Of a DNA stretch of 64,000 nt, positions 41,080 to 53,500 are shown piece by piece. Source of the stretch: Lactifluus volemus (Eukaryota; Basidiomycota; Agaricomycetes; Russulales; Russulaceae). The notes below the pieces were generated by a model. That model saw only the letters and a list, made by a program, of their open reading frames with translations. It made no database searches and had not been told where the DNA came from. Within the stretch, counting starts at the first letter, position 1. Every line of letters starts with the position of its first letter. A program made the position numbers and the translations under genes. The stretch is from contig WTXI01000002.1 in assembly GCA_022376515.1 (NCBI GenBank), positions 1,240,001 through 1,304,000 of the forward strand. Reading direction: 5' to 3'.

Positions 41080-42610
41080 TCAACCAGCACCATCATGTAG
41101 AGCACAACATACAGCAGCTATCATGTATCAGAGCTACGAAATCACCTTTTTAGGACTAGTTGGGAAACGGACCTTTATGATGCCCATTGTATTGTCTGAC
41201 CGTCTCACCGGAGGCCATCTCCCAAAGACGTGCCGTATGGTCAGACGACGCTTGTGTGGCGTATCAAAAGAGGTACGGATTAATGAATTCCCAGGGCTAA
41301 TCTCACCAGTCACAAGATATGCCGAGTCAGCGCTGAATGCGCAATCCCACACCCAACGTTGGTGCCCTTGTAAGACCTTCTCGAGTTTAAACTCATAATT
41401 GGGAGAAATCGACCAAATTTTCACTGTAGTGTCTGCCGAACATGTGGCAAGGTACCTGCCCTATCTCAGATGAAAAGCCGCGAAGAAGGAAAGATAATTC
41501 CGCACTTCACATCAGGGCTGAGTAGACAGCGTGTCAGATATTTATTGTGCGCCTGAAATTTGGTAACAGCTTGAAAGCGGGGCAAACCCAAGCCCTCTTC
41601 ATTAATCTTCCACACGTAGCATTTTCCCTGGAAAAAAAATTCTATTAATTCATATGAATCTGGCTTGGCATCCATGCGGCCTGCCACCTTATTGTTACCG
41701 GCGACCAGACACGATCCATCTGAGGCTAGCGTAACGGACCGTATCGGGACATCCCCAGCAGGCGTCTTGGACCTTTCAAATTTAGACCGTGACACACATG
41801 CTAGGAATGATCGCACCAGCTCGTGTGTGCAGATGTTCTCAGATAAATCCCATTGCTTGATTCGTCCTGCTTGGTCACACGAAATGAGCTCGCCTTGGTT
41901 CGGATGAACACAAACATCGTTGACTGTGTAACCGAGTAATTTGAGTGTCATGATCGTGGCATCGAGTAAAGGACGTAAAAGCGACCTGGAGCCTCGTTGT
42001 TATAATTGCGATGCAAGTGTGTATTCCTGGGAACGAATTCATCCTAGCGAAGGGCAGTGAACGTCAATGGGCTCACCGGAGATCCCATATCTTGATAGTC
42101 CCATCTTCACTTCCCGTGACTAACCACTTTCCTTGACTATGAAAAGAGACCGAAGTGACATTAGAGGTATGGCCCTCGAAAGTGATGACCTATAATCCTT
42201 GTGAGAAAGAGAGGGAGGGTGAAGACAATCGAAGATCCGATTACAGGAGTAGATGAAGAACTGGCAATCTCGTATACGTTAACTTTCTTGTGAATCGCGG
42301 CAGCCAACAAACGCTTGCTATAGGGTATCAGATCAAACGACCGGATCAGGACCGGGGTACACGCGGACGCACTCTGGAGAGATTGCGAGTCGATTCACTT
42401 GCTACGTGAGTGCGGTGGGTGGGTGAGGAATTTAGCCTGGATATTAGGAGAGTACCGGCTCACTCCTGATTCTCCGGAACGAGCGATAGTCCGGGAGCAA
42501 ATACCACTCCAGGCTTCCCAGAAACGTATTTCATGATCGTAAGAGCCAGTGACGAGAATAACCGACATGTCATGCCGGGCAGCAGGAGGAGGCACGGGCA
42601 GGTTAGGCAT
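41080..42610 (-). CDS. LST8: TOR complex subunit LST8 (WD40 protein)
   Basis: Seven-bladed WD40 protein, shared core subunit of TORC1 and TORC2. Starts [20 protein letters not shown]; family members usually begin at the second Met (42568), so a 14-residue extension is possible. Then [116 protein letters not shown]. The last short exon (after an intron gtccgt to gatag) gives [12 protein letters not shown] and a stop at 41080-41082; reading straight on would stop early at 41156. No frame correction is needed. It is in line with GLT1, 361 bases upstream. Confidence 0.92.
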
Positions 42611-43593
42611 TGAGGGGTTTCTCGCTTAGAGGTAACTAGTGCGCAGCTCTTCCATTAGACTACCGGTCCGGGATGCCGTATTACCCCGAAGTTGGCTTAG
42701 CTTGTCCGCGGCTGGTTAGCTCAGGCTTAGGGCAACCTCCACACATGCAAGCTACCTATATTACCCTCGAGGTCCTCACATACTCCCTCTGTGGTACCCT
42801 TTCACCATTTATGATCGTTCCGCCCATCCTATATTTATTACCCTATGGGAGTTTTTTCCACGCTCCGGCCATGCATGCATCAGATCTCGACCCAACCCTA
42901 AATAATCCGTGAATGTAAGCTGTGCTTCCGCATCTTGCCTCTCTCGATCCAATGAGCACCGAAGCCTCGCCGGCCTCACCCCGTACACCCCCTGACTGCA
43001 TATGCACGTGGTCTTTCTTTCGCCTCGCGTTAAGATTACGTGTCTCTGGTAACCGTGCCTGCTTCTTTCTTTCTGAGAAATTTCTCGTATGCATCTCTCC
43101 GCCTCCGGTAACCCTTTTCGCTTTCGGCAATGACTTTCATTCTCGCCACACACGCGCCGTGCAGTAGTATTACATTGGCCCTGGTTCTCAGCCCACGCGT
43201 CGAGGGCCTCGACCTTTACTCTAACCGGATCCGAAATTCGCCCTGCCGCCGCGCCATGGAACTCGTAGCGCGTTCTAAATGATCACACTTTGCCAATATG
43301 CTGTTGGCTACTGTCTTCTTGACACAATTCCTCACCTAATTGTGATGAAACCATCACGGTCCCTCCCTTTTGATCAGACTCGAGGTGCTTTTTCATTCCC
43401 ACCTTCTTTGCCTTGACTCATCCCCCCTTGAATACAGAGGCGTGGTACCCAGTGTGGGAGTGATCGTGCATCGCACAGGTGCTTGTTCTGACGCATTGGA
43501 TTCCATTCTTTATAAAAAGAGGCTCGGAGCTGGACTAGTCTGTAGGCCTTTGAGCCAACTCCTCACCCAATCCCCACCGCTGTCTATTTTGGC
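42611..43593. other. Gene-poor gap
   Basis: About 1 kb, with no supported gene. A GGTTAGCTCAGG stretch at 42713 looks like part of a tRNA D-arm, but no acceptor or T arm can be paired around it. Confidence 0.5.
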
Positions 43594-43950
43594 TATGAAC
43601 CCCCCCCTCCAGGCGAGTTGTCAATTTTGTCTTCGGTCGCAAAAATACTGACAAGAGCGATACAGCGTGGTAGCAGAGTTAGATGGTGGGATGCCCGAGG
43701 CCAACTCAAGCATGGGGCTGTGACAGCCATCAACGTATTGAATGACGTGCGTTTATTTTTGGACAGACTTTGTTGGTGACAGATGTTCAAGCACTATTGT
43801 CATCAGAACTCACAAGTTGTTGTTATTCAAGTCGAGGACGGACAACCTTCAACGGTAACGCTCCCGTATGGAACCTTTGTTATCATATTTTTTTTGGATA
43901 TCAAATTAACTGTACAATTCAGAATCGACCACATCCAGCTGGCAGGATAA
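43594..43950 (+). CDS. Small conserved-looking protein of unknown function
   Basis: Possible short gene in about four exons. The core after an acceptor at about 43665 reads RGSRVRWWDARGQLKHGAV, then TAINVLND; an intron (gtgcgt to gacag) leads to MFKHYCHQNSQVVVIQVED and GQPSTVTLP; a last intron (gtatgg to ttcag) gives IDHIQLAG and a stop. The pattern of short beta-strands (VRWWD, VVVIQVED, TVTLP) suggests a small barrel. The first exon from 43594 (MNPPLQAS) does not join in phase by any donor I can see, so the start is doubtful. I cannot name a family. Confidence 0.4.
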
Positions 43951-45001
43951 CAGCCGTTCGACCGTTACCGAAGGACTCCTCCATGGACTGATGTATCTAT
44001 TAGTTGGATGAACCAGTTTTGTATTGTATTCGCATTGCGGACAAACTAGATATCCGAGCGCACATTCACTATAGAACATACATAACTTATCGCAAATTCA
44101 GTAGATTCGATTGTAACATGAAAGAATTTCTCTCATAATAATTCTAGTTCTGTTCGAATTCGAATGACGCGCAGTGGCGCCGAGAAGCAAAGCATGACGT
44201 CAAAAAGACTGGACTGTGGAGGTCGACGGGACAATTGCAAAGTGGATAATGGAGACCACAAAAAGCAAGCCGATTCCCCCAGGAAGCAAGTCTAGAATTT
44301 TGCTCAACCAAGACACGGAAGAATTGGGGTTGCGACGTCGGACTCGTCCACACGGTAGACACGGGGATGAAGCGCACCACAAACACTGTCCCAATACCGT
44401 ACAGCCACGATTCACCTCCTCAATTTTGGAAATTCGGAAAACCAAGAAATTCCACTCAGCAGTTGAGATCGGGAGCCACTTGATTTTATAACGCTTCGCT
44501 TTTTATGAACAGCCGTGCAAGCCATGGACGTTGCATTTTTTTTTACGACTCTAAAATTTTTATCGTGTGATGAAATTGAAAATGAGTGAATCCCCCCCCC
44601 CCCCCGTAAGTGGTGGAGTGGGATTTCTGACGATCTAGCCCATGCTTGGGATTGTAGGTCTTAACACGTAAAGGGTGACCCATTCAGGTGCGTGTTAATC
44701 TTGGGCTGCGGTGGATGTACGGCATGATCTGAGACTGGACTGCTGCGCTTCCAAGTGATCATGAGACCGAGGGCGGACATGCTTGCTGATTGTACTGTAA
44801 AATTTAATTGGGTTTTCCGATCTAGATTGGAGAGGGTAACAACTCGGACGAATCACTTAGAGGTCAGATATCCTTGTTCGTACAAGGCGTCTCTCAACAT
44901 CTTCTTCTTCCCCCAATGAATGGGTAGGGCGCGGCAGCACTAAGAGGTCCCCTCGCACGTGTTCCTCATCTCCACCCAGGTCGCTTTGCCTCGCCAAGGC
45001 C
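43951..45001. other. Gene-poor gap with a poly-C run
   Basis: Open frames on both strands around 44144-44491 overlap each other and have no features. A run of about 15 C occurs at 44592-44606. The region just before 45000 is CT-rich and is likely the promoter of the next gene. Confidence 0.5.
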
Positions 45002-46500
45002 ATGAAGATGAACTACTTCTCTTCGAGCGTCCTTCATATCACCTTCTCGGCAGTTCATTTAACAATCTCTGCTCTCTTGCCTCACATCTCCGTCCTCCTT
45101 TCTTTACTCGAGCACATTTCCTCCATTCTCTTCGAGAGGCTCTCCGATTTCTCTGCGGTACCCCCTCGCGCGTCCTTTCCAACAGAAAAATGCGCTATTC
45201 TCATCATAGGAGCTCAAGAAGGTGCATCTTTTTTACTCCACCGATTGAATTAAATTTCGACAGGTGCCCCTCGAGTTAGGTGTGGGAAGAAACGCGGCCC
45301 TTCGCTTCTCTGAGCTTGGCTATACCGTCTTTGCTCTATGTCCTAATCGGTATGAAGACTCTGGCCACTCTCCATCACCTGGCAGGTCCGCGGATGTGGC
45401 TTCGGTAAGATCGATGATAACCTTTTCTTGGCACCGACTTATCTCCCCCCTCCCCCCTCCCCTAAAAAAATTCAACCATATTTCAAAAGCTTCTATACAC
45501 TTGGCACAACAGGAAGGAGAGGTCACGATCGATCCCGTGGGGTCTCGTAGCGCCGATGCAACTGAATTTGTGGTCTCGGCCTCAACGCGAAGCCGTACAC
45601 GAGACAGTCCGCGCGCACTGTAGCGCTTATGGCCTTCACCTTGTAGCATTGGTCATTTCCCATTGCCCCAATCGGCAGCAAGACGTAAGCCGTCGTTTGT
45701 GGACACGATTGATGCGGCATACCGTGCAGATTCTCCTCATGAGAGCCACAGTGAGGAAACCGCGTGGAGAAATAGCGTGCTTGAGGAAGTTACAGAACCC
45801 GTGCTCATGGCATGCAACTACAAGAGTTTGCTCGCAGAGGCCTCAGGGCGAGTGATCATCCTATCCAACTTCACTGATGGTCAGTATTGTGGATTCATTC
45901 TACTAGCCAATGCTTTTTTATGCTCTATGCAGAAACAGGCTCTCCTCTGGCATCCATGTCCTTGGCGAGTCGGAATGCTGCTGCTGAAACCTTGGCGGAA
46001 CTCCTAGAGTCCCAAGGGATCCGTGTCTCTTCGATACACTTCGGGCCGTTGGCACAGTGCTCAGAAGGACTTTCGTCAGAAAGACAGAGCATCAATAGGT
46101 AAGTAATGTACTTGTCACCCCAGAATCGAGACGTATCCCCACGACAGGCGTTTCTGGCAACCCTTCGGTACATGTGTCGACCTCCAGCGCTCTGATATAC
46201 TCTGACGACCTGCCAAAAAAGATTGGCAGGAATCATTTGACACTTTCAGACAAACGGTATCAGGCAACTTCGGGTGCCGGACAACCTCTTGTTAACGTCC
46301 TGCAACGCGTTGTACAATCGCGGTATGTGTTCCACTCAGGCGATCTAAACACCGACCATTATTTTGTCTCGTAGGCACCCAAAGTTCGTCTACACGTCGG
46401 CGCGTATCCGGTTTTGCACCGTGCATTAAGGTCAACCCCCCTCGGCTCTAGAGTTATCGTGAAGAGTTTCATGCCTTGGGTAAAGTCGCGGAAAAGGTAG
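45002..46500 (+). CDS. DUF1776 family, short-chain-dehydrogenase-like protein
   Basis: Rossmann-fold protein of a fungal family. The N-terminus has hydrophobic segments (NYFSSSVLHITFSAVHLTIS, LLPHISVLLSLLEHISSIL), then the nucleotide-binding strand and loop AILIIGAQEG|VGRNAALRF across an intron, and SELGYTVFALCPNR. Further parts: LVAPMQLNLWSRPQREAVHE, VLEEVTEPVLMACNYKSLL, EASGRVIILSNFTD, MSLASRNAAAETLAELLESQ and a C-terminal SRVIVKSFMPWVKSRKR. The usual catalytic Tyr-x-x-x-Lys of dehydrogenases is not visible where SLASRNAAAE stands. Two single-base losses seem needed, near 45662 and 46407; without the second, the frame stops at 46429. Confidence 0.75.
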
Positions 46501-46614
46501 CATAAGAATGCGGATTACAACGATTTGATGTGTGTGTACTAGTCATGTCGGACGACGGCTTCACCTGTAACACAGTAGGGGAGAGACAATCCTTATCGAG
46601 TCGTGAGTTGTCCA

Positions 46615-47623
46615 TCATACAAATGAGTGCTGTAAACGCACCCTGATCATGATGCTCAGGCGCTGCCCGTGAGATGCACCCTTTCCCATTGATGATTTGT
46701 ATACAGTATCGAGTGCTTGTAATGGTAGCGAACGGTATCCCTAACAATACTTAGAAGACCGTTTCGCAAACAATATTATCTCACTTTTGAATGTACACAC
46801 TACCAGATGGCAGCATCAAGTCAAATGCACATTTTTGAACGCCATTGAGATCCTCCTCCACGGACTCCATTCGCAAAATCCTTTCGGAACCTAGGCTAAC
46901 GCCGAGTATCCAAGACCCGCTTGCACCAATATTGTCAACGTGCGGACGTATCTCTCCGCTGGAGGCCAAATGCAATAAGTGTGTCTGCGTGTTGCCCAGA
47001 TCTGGATAAAGTGTCTCCAGACGGCCGAGGGCTGACCGGACAACAGGATCCCTCTCGTCATCCCAGGTAGAAATTCGCATTTCCCGGAATTGCCGAATGA
47101 CACCATCGTAGTGGCCCTGCCGGCGGAGGTGACACGATCAATTCCTTATAATTCGGAGGTGACGAACCTCTTCGAAATGATAGATGTCGTCGGGAAGAAA
47201 GACATCTTTCGGATCTCGGACCTCTCGGGGTTGTTGTTGAACCCGTGTACGAGACGCGAGGTAATTTCGGCGGTGTCTACGCGGAGCCGTTGGCTCCACC
47301 GCGTCTAACTTGCGGAGGGCGCGGAAGTAGTGCGTGTTGTTCCGACAGATCAAAGAAGCGTGGAAACCACAAAAAGTCGGCGGGTAAGGCGGGCCTAGGA
47401 AGGGTGCTGTGACGTCGTCGTGTGGTAGGATGGCAAAGACAAAGGATGGGGCGGTAGCCGCGACACTGCATGATGGAAGGGGTAGAGCACGATCGACGGC
47501 GCCGAATGGTACACGGACCGACTCGGAGGTACGCGGAGATACAGCGCGGAGTGATGGTGATGACCACGGGCCGCGGGCAATAATCAACCATCCAACATCG
47601 TGGTCGTGTCGTAAACTGACCAC
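46615..47623 (-). CDS. ALKBH7-like 2-oxoglutarate/Fe(II) oxygenase
   Basis: AlkB-type oxygenase, probably mitochondrial as in animal ALKBH7. FHASLICRNNTHYF-type N-terminus follows a long unstructured leader from the only in-frame Met (47623). An intron (gttcgt to ggcag) joins YHFEE to GHYDGVIRQFREMR. The core has THLLHLASSGEIRPHVDNIG, with the iron-binding His-x-Asp (HVD), WILGVSLGSERILRM and LMLPSGSVYIQK. After a further intron come DTVRYHYKHSIL (second iron His) and, in a shifted frame, GQRLSIMIR with the 2-oxoglutarate Arg. One single-base loss near 46700 is needed. Exact 3' end uncertain. The start overlaps the upstream region of the carrier gene on the other strand. Confidence 0.75.
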
Positions 47624-47657
47624 GTCTCCATCTCAAGTTCCGTGGCTTTATCGTTCG

Positions 47658-48961
47658 ATGAGCCAACATGTCAGATGGTCAGAAGGCCAGGCTCAAGACG
47701 GCCCAGGAACGACCAACCCAGCGTATGCCGCTGTTGCACACACATTAACGCGTGGCGCCGCGTTGTATTTCTCGAGACCGTGCGGCTCTTCCGACCTTCC
47801 AAGAGTAAGCATTCCTACTAGGTAGCATGCGGGATCCCTCTCTGAGACACAATTTCTAAGCAAAGTCAGTGGTTGGCAATCTCTCAAGGGTGTTGCTGCC
47901 AATGACGGGACGTCCTTAAGCCCTGGTTTCATCACACGGCTTGTTAAGACCCAGGGGGTGTGTAAAGACAGTATACGTCAATCATATCCGTTCTTCTCAT
48001 CGTCCTCCTCAAGATACTAGTTATTTCAAAACACTTCGTTCCACCTCTCCTCGTGAATGCGGCACTAGGCACTGTTCTATGGACGACCTACTCGGAAAGC
48101 TCCTCAATTCTGACCAACAATTTGAAAGTGCATCCGATCACGATCGCCGCAATTTCCGGTGCAGTTGCCGGTGGTGCTCAAGCCATTGTGGCTGCCCCCG
48201 CAGAAAACGTCCGCTTGGTCGTCGAGGGTGGTACAGTCGGGGGAGGTTGGTCTCACGCGTGGAAGGAAGTCGTCCGAGAAACAGCAACAAATCAGTCATT
48301 AAATCAGTCCATGCGGAATGATGACCTTCGCGAAATAAGGCAGGTCCGAAGCTGGATGGCGGAGGTTCGTGAGATGGCAGGACGCGGATGGAACGGGTGG
48401 GGCTGGGGATTGGCAAAAGACGTTTGTGGTGAGCTTGGCACTATCTCGCGACGCGATAGATCGTAAGTTGATACCGGCCATCCCGTAGGCTTCTCGGTAT
48501 TTTTTGCGATCTTTGAGGTCACTCGCCATGTCGCTGTGGAACTGAAGGTCTTCTCGCTGGGTCTCGTACAACCATTCAACGCGGCGGGACGGCCGACTGC
48601 CGTAGAGCGACACTTACCGCGCGTAGTTCACGGCGTTACTTTGGTAGCAGGAGGGGTCACAGCGGGACTGGCGTACGAGTTCGTTTGTCGCCCCTGGGAT
48701 GTTGCTCGAAAGCTAGAGCGGCTCGAACGGGTCAAGTCTGCCACAACACATAGACCGAGGCGTTATTTTTTCAATATTTTAGCACGCAAGGTACATCAAG
48801 ATGGATTTGTCTCCCTTTTTCGGAATCCTGCCCATGAAGAGAGGACGGCCAGCAGTGTGGGGAGGCAACGTTTGCTCGCGGTTGCACGAACAGTCGGACG
48901 TGTAGGTCCTTGGGGGGTAGGATTCCTGGTTTGGGAGGCATTTGGACCCGGAATATCATAA
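47658..48961 (+). CDS. Mitochondrial-carrier-like membrane protein
   Basis: Divergent member of the mitochondrial carrier fold. The start is either 47658 (MSQHVRWSEGQAQDG) or 47668 in another frame. Then NPAYAAVAHTLTRGAALYFS, a frame loss near 47779, VRLFRPSK, LKGVAANDGTSLSPGFITRL, KHFVPPLLVNAALGTVLW, ITIAAISGAVAGGAQAIVAA with PAENVRLVVEG (carrier-type P-x-E/D motif region), FSVFFAIFEVTRHVAVELK, VHGVTLVAGGVTAGLAYEFV and RPWDVARKLER (second P-x-D motif). Only degenerate carrier repeats are visible, so the substrate is unknown. Intron gtgtgt to actag separates LVKTQG from the following ISKHF. Confidence 0.72.
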
Positions 48962-49041
48962 ATGATAATATATGGATAGGATAACCAGTTATTTTACTTC
49001 TTATCACAGAACATCATCACAACCACCAAGCAGACGAGGTC

Positions 49042-50488
49042 ATGCTGAAATGCGCTCATAAAGGTTGTGGCAAGGAGTTTGACCTTGCAAACGATGCCAC
49101 AGAGGCTTGCATCTACCACCCTGGCGCTCCGGTAAGTATCCCACATCAACTCATCTTCACTTGACCACCTTAGATGATAGATTTTTCATGAAGGCCTCAA
49201 ATCATGGTCCTGCTGCAACACGGTCAATAAGCCTGTTTTGGACTTTGACGAGTTTATGGCCATCGCCGTAAGATCCACACACTCCTGTTTGTATATCCAT
49301 AACCATCCGCGTAGGGATGTACGCGCGGTGTGCACTCGGCAGATGCGCCAAAAGTAGAGCCCTTGAGAACGTCCTCGACGCCAAACAAGTCTCTTACCGT
49401 GACCGAGTCGGCAGATGGGAAGGAGGTATACACAACGTCTACTGCGCGCAGCCAACCGACGCAGCGTCCCGCGGTCGCTCCCGTCGCATCGCCAGCACCG
49501 ACACAGCAAATCGAAGAAGAGGAAGACTTGCAGGCGTTCGTTCCTCAAGGTGCCCCCTGCAAGCGAGCGGGGTGTAAAGTAAATTTCGCGAGCAACGAGG
49601 AGAACCGGGTTGGCGATGGACCGGGAACGAAGTGTGTCTATCATCCTGGAGCAGTACGGGAGACGTTTTCTTTATACATGCATTATCGTATTAATGTGCA
49701 TCCCCACAGCCTATCTTTCACGAAGGAAGCAAGGTTACTTTCGTTTCTTCTTTTTATTTCCAACAAGCAAGGTCGCTGATGGCGAAATGCCTGACCCACA
49801 GGGTTACCTCTGTTGTAAACGTCGCGTACTCGAATTTGAAGAGTTTCTCAAAATAGAAGGGTGCACAGAGGGACTGCATCTTTTTGTCCCAAAGTCGAAG
49901 GGAGACGTACGTGAGACGTGAGACGACGCATACGGTATCGACTCTGAGCTGATATCGTGCCACCCACTTTGACAAACAGGCAGAGCAAGCTGTGAACTGC
50001 CGAATCGATCACTACCAGACGCCGAGCACCGTACATGTCACGGTATTTGCCAAGCAAACGGATAGGGAGAGAAGTACCATTAAAATCGAGGAAAACGAGG
50101 TAAAACGGAGTGCACACGACAACATGCTGGGCCAAAACATCTAACCCACTTGAGTGCAGATATATTTTGACCTTTATCTACCGGGACCAAAACGATTCAC
50201 ACGGTCCGTGCAGCTCTTCGGTCCTGTAGACTCTTCGGCGTCGTCCTTTACGATATTTGGTACCAAGGTAGAGTTCTTCAAATCACCTGGCCGTTGCCTT
50301 CCCTCAAAAGCTTATAGGTCGAGGTCAAATTGAAGAAGCTTGATGGAAGGAGCTGGACATTACTGGAAAAGACTGACCGGGACCTGGGACCTGTAAGTTT
50401 CACATTCGGAGTCACTGGACGTACGGGCACGGTCGGCGCAAAGGAGCTTGTTCTCGACGATCAAAACAGTCACAATCACGCACGTTAG
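49042..50488 (+). CDS. CHORD-CS domain co-chaperone (RAR1/CHORDC1-like)
   Basis: Hsp90 co-chaperone. CHORD 1: MLKCAHKGCGKEFDLANDAT, ACIYHPGAP, then IFHEGLKSWSCCNTVNKPVL and DEFMAIAGCTRGVHSADAPK. A Pro-Thr-rich linker follows. CHORD 2: CKRAGCKVNFASNEENRV, CVYHPGA, PIFHEGSKGYLCCKRRVLEF, FLKIEGCTEGLHLFVPK. The C-terminal CS domain (p23-like) includes STVHVTVFAKQTDRERSTIK, IYFDLYLPGPKRFTRSVQLF and KVEVKLKKLDGRSWTLLEK. Conserved Cys/His in both CHORDs are in place. Several introns of about 50-130 bases; a small exon (PIFHEGSK) lies at 49710-49733. No frameshift seen. Plant RAR1 lacks the CS domain, animal CHORDC1 and this protein have it. Confidence 0.9.
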
Positions 50489-50583
50489 AACTACCCCTAT
50501 AGACATTTGATGGGGGGGTCCCATCAGAGAAATGTGGAGCCAAGGAATAAAAGATGCACGTATGTATCGTCTAAAGTGGTTCT

Positions 50584-53500
50584 CTACAATATTCTAGGGA
50601 GCTCTATGTCACTATATACCTGAATGACATCGTCTTTCCTGAGGTCACCGAACGACTCTAGACCAACACCACATTCGATTCCTTTGGACGCTTCGGTGAT
50701 ATCATTTTTCAAATGCCTCAAGGTGTCTAATCGACCTAACGAAAGATTCTCAGCGGTCAGGCGAGTCTAGGCGTAGATGCCCCCTACCTTCATGGATAAC
50801 CTTTCCGTTTCGGAGAATTTGTACTTTTTTGCTTTTCTCAACAACACCTTTCGTGACGCGGCAACCAGCGATTCTCTTACTGCGTCCTCCGGAGAGCTTT
50901 ATGTCGAATATTTGAAGAACGGATGCCTCCCCAGAGATGCGTTTCTCGTAGACGGGTGGAAGCAAGTTGACAACGCGCTGCTTGACGTCCTCTATGACTT
51001 GATAAATGATTTGAGATGAGAATATGGGGATGTTGTGTGCGCCTGCAGCACGGTGGCGCTTCGAGGGACTGGGACCGAGAAGGCGACGATCATGCCTGGA
51101 AATTCAACTCGATCAGAAAGATGATTAAAACAGGGGTTGAACGAGCTTTACTCTCAGACGTCTTTGCGAGGAGAATATCCGACTCTGTGATTTCCCCGAC
51201 GCCGGTGTAAACGATCTTGACCCGCGCGTTCTCATATACAATGCATCCAATGCGCTGGTCAACGCTTCGACGCTCCCACTTACGTCTCCTTTAATGATGA
51301 TTCTGAGCTCCGGTGGCTTTTCGCTCGTGGGAACAATAACTTGGTCTCGGTTATCTTCCTCGCTCTCTCTCTGTTCTCGGTCGAGCCGGCGCTGGGTGTT
51401 GATTGCGTCAATGTCCGTCGTCATGACCTGCTCCTCGGCTTTGCGTTGTCGATTGGCTGCTGCTTTCTTGACATCCTGCTCTGAGCCTTCAAGGACCTCA
51501 TCACCAGCACCAGGGAGCTCCTTCCAGCCGGACACGGTCACTGCCATTCCAGGGGCCGCAATTTGACTGGCGAGCCCGTCGAGTTGGTCATGACGCGGAC
51601 CTTAGCATGGGTTGTTCCAGCGACTAAGTGGGCACCGGATTTGAGTGAGCCACGGAGTAAAAGGACAGTGGCAACGGGCCTGCGCTCAAGATCTGAGGGC
51701 AATTGGAGGTGCGAAAGACGAATACTCACCCAAGTCCTTTTTGAACCTTGGACTCGATGATTCGACCGCACGCCTGGCCGTCATGTTCTGCACGTAGGTC
51801 CTGCATCTCCGCTACAGCAGTTATAGTCTCCACAAGTTGGTCAAGGCCATGACCTGTTAAACCAGAAATTTCCACTGAAGGTACATCCCCACCCATTGCC
51901 TCAAGTTGGACTCCTTCGGCCATGAGGGAATTATGAACTTTGCTCTACACAGAGCGTCAAAGAAGGGACAGAGATAGGGACCAGGACGCACGATGTTGAT
52001 TCCAGGCTTATCTATCTTGTTGATGGCTACTATAAGCTGCACATCTGGATCCTTCTGGACGAGCTGAATGACCTCCTTGGTCTGGGGACGGACGCCATCG
52101 TCTGCAGCGACAACTAGAACGACGATGTCTGTCACATCGGCCCCACGAGCACGCATCGCAGAGAATGCCGCGTGTCCAGGGGTATCTAAGAACGTGATCT
52201 TTTGAAGGCCGCCCCCAACTGTGGTTGGTACAGGAACTGAAAAGGCGCCGATGTGCTGAGTGATGCCCCCTGCCTCTCCCTTAGCCACCGAAGCCGACCG
52301 CAGAGTGTCCAACAGCGTTGTTTTGCCATGATCAACGTGACCCATGATAGTTACAATCGGTGGCCTGAGGGACAATGTTGATGTGTCCACGAGGGGTGCC
52401 CTACATAAAGTGATATTAATCAGTGGACTGTGACCTTCACCGTCCGACGGGGGGCCTTACGGGGGATACAAATCAAATGCCGCTTCATCATTGACGACTG
52501 GGTTACAGTTGAATTCTTCGGCCAAGAGGGCAGCATACTCCGAGGTCAGGACTAGCAATGGACGTCAAAGCCACATCCAGAAAGATAAGGCAGACTAGAT
52601 ACCATGATCATAGGAAGCTTCTTCCGCCATCCCAGCCTCCCTCATCTTCCGCTGGAGTCTACCTGATTAACATGGCCATGAATATTAGGAACATTTCGTA
52701 TGAAACGGGGCCCACCAAGTGCAACACCGATAATCCTGGCAAGATTTCCCACAGAGACAAAACTAGGTATGAAAACTTGGCGTTTGGTCTCGTTCAGAGT
52801 TTTCAGTTTACCCTTGGACTTTGCTGTTTGCGTGTGGGACTTCACGGGTATGATATGATCGCGAATTCGAGGTAGTTCGTCGCCACTGTAGGCCCTCCTA
52901 AGAGACCCACGCTCCTTATGTGCAACCTTTGAGCGTCTCGATTTGTCTCTTGACTTGTCATGAGTGTGGTCAAAGTAGGGTACTTTAATTTCAAAGTTCT
53001 CCTCTTCAGCAAAAGTTTCTTCCGAAATTGTTCGGGCATCATCGGCGTGGCGAGCTGGTTCATAGGCGCTTCGTCTCGTGCGCTCTGCGGTTTTCGGAGA
53101 AGGAAAGGCTCGGGAAGTCGAGTTGGAAAGACGCGGAGTAGGGTCACGCAAGAAAGAACGAAGGGTTGCTTCGGATCCTGCACGGGCCGTAGGGAACGGG
53201 ATATGCTTCTTCCATTTTGTGTGACCTGATGAAGACGTGGGCAAAAACTCAGGACGAGGTCTGTGCTTGCCCTCCGAAACTCGAAACGAATCGCCAGTCG
53301 GATTCCGAGCACGTCTTTCTCTGAATGCCGTCCCCGGCATTCGTGAGGGCGATGAAGTGCGAGAGTCAGATAAGCTTGGGGTGAAACCCGCGGGGCGTTT
53401 CCATTTTTCGAGGTTGGGGGATGACCTATTGGTTGAAGGATTCTCGGGGTTGCGCGTGGGTGGCGGCTATGCACAACGTTAGCATTTGAATCATATGGGA

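Noticed and set aside
42700..42740. tRNA-like D-arm sequence GGTTAGCTCAGG
   Set aside because: No matching acceptor stem, anticodon loop or T arm could be found around it.
44144..44491. Overlapping open frames of 80-91 codons on both strands
   Set aside because: They lie opposite each other, have no family features, no splice support and atypical composition.
47409..47657. Plus-strand open frame upstream of the carrier-like gene
   Set aside because: It is the mirror of the ALKBH7-like first exon; the carrier more likely starts at 47658 or 47668.
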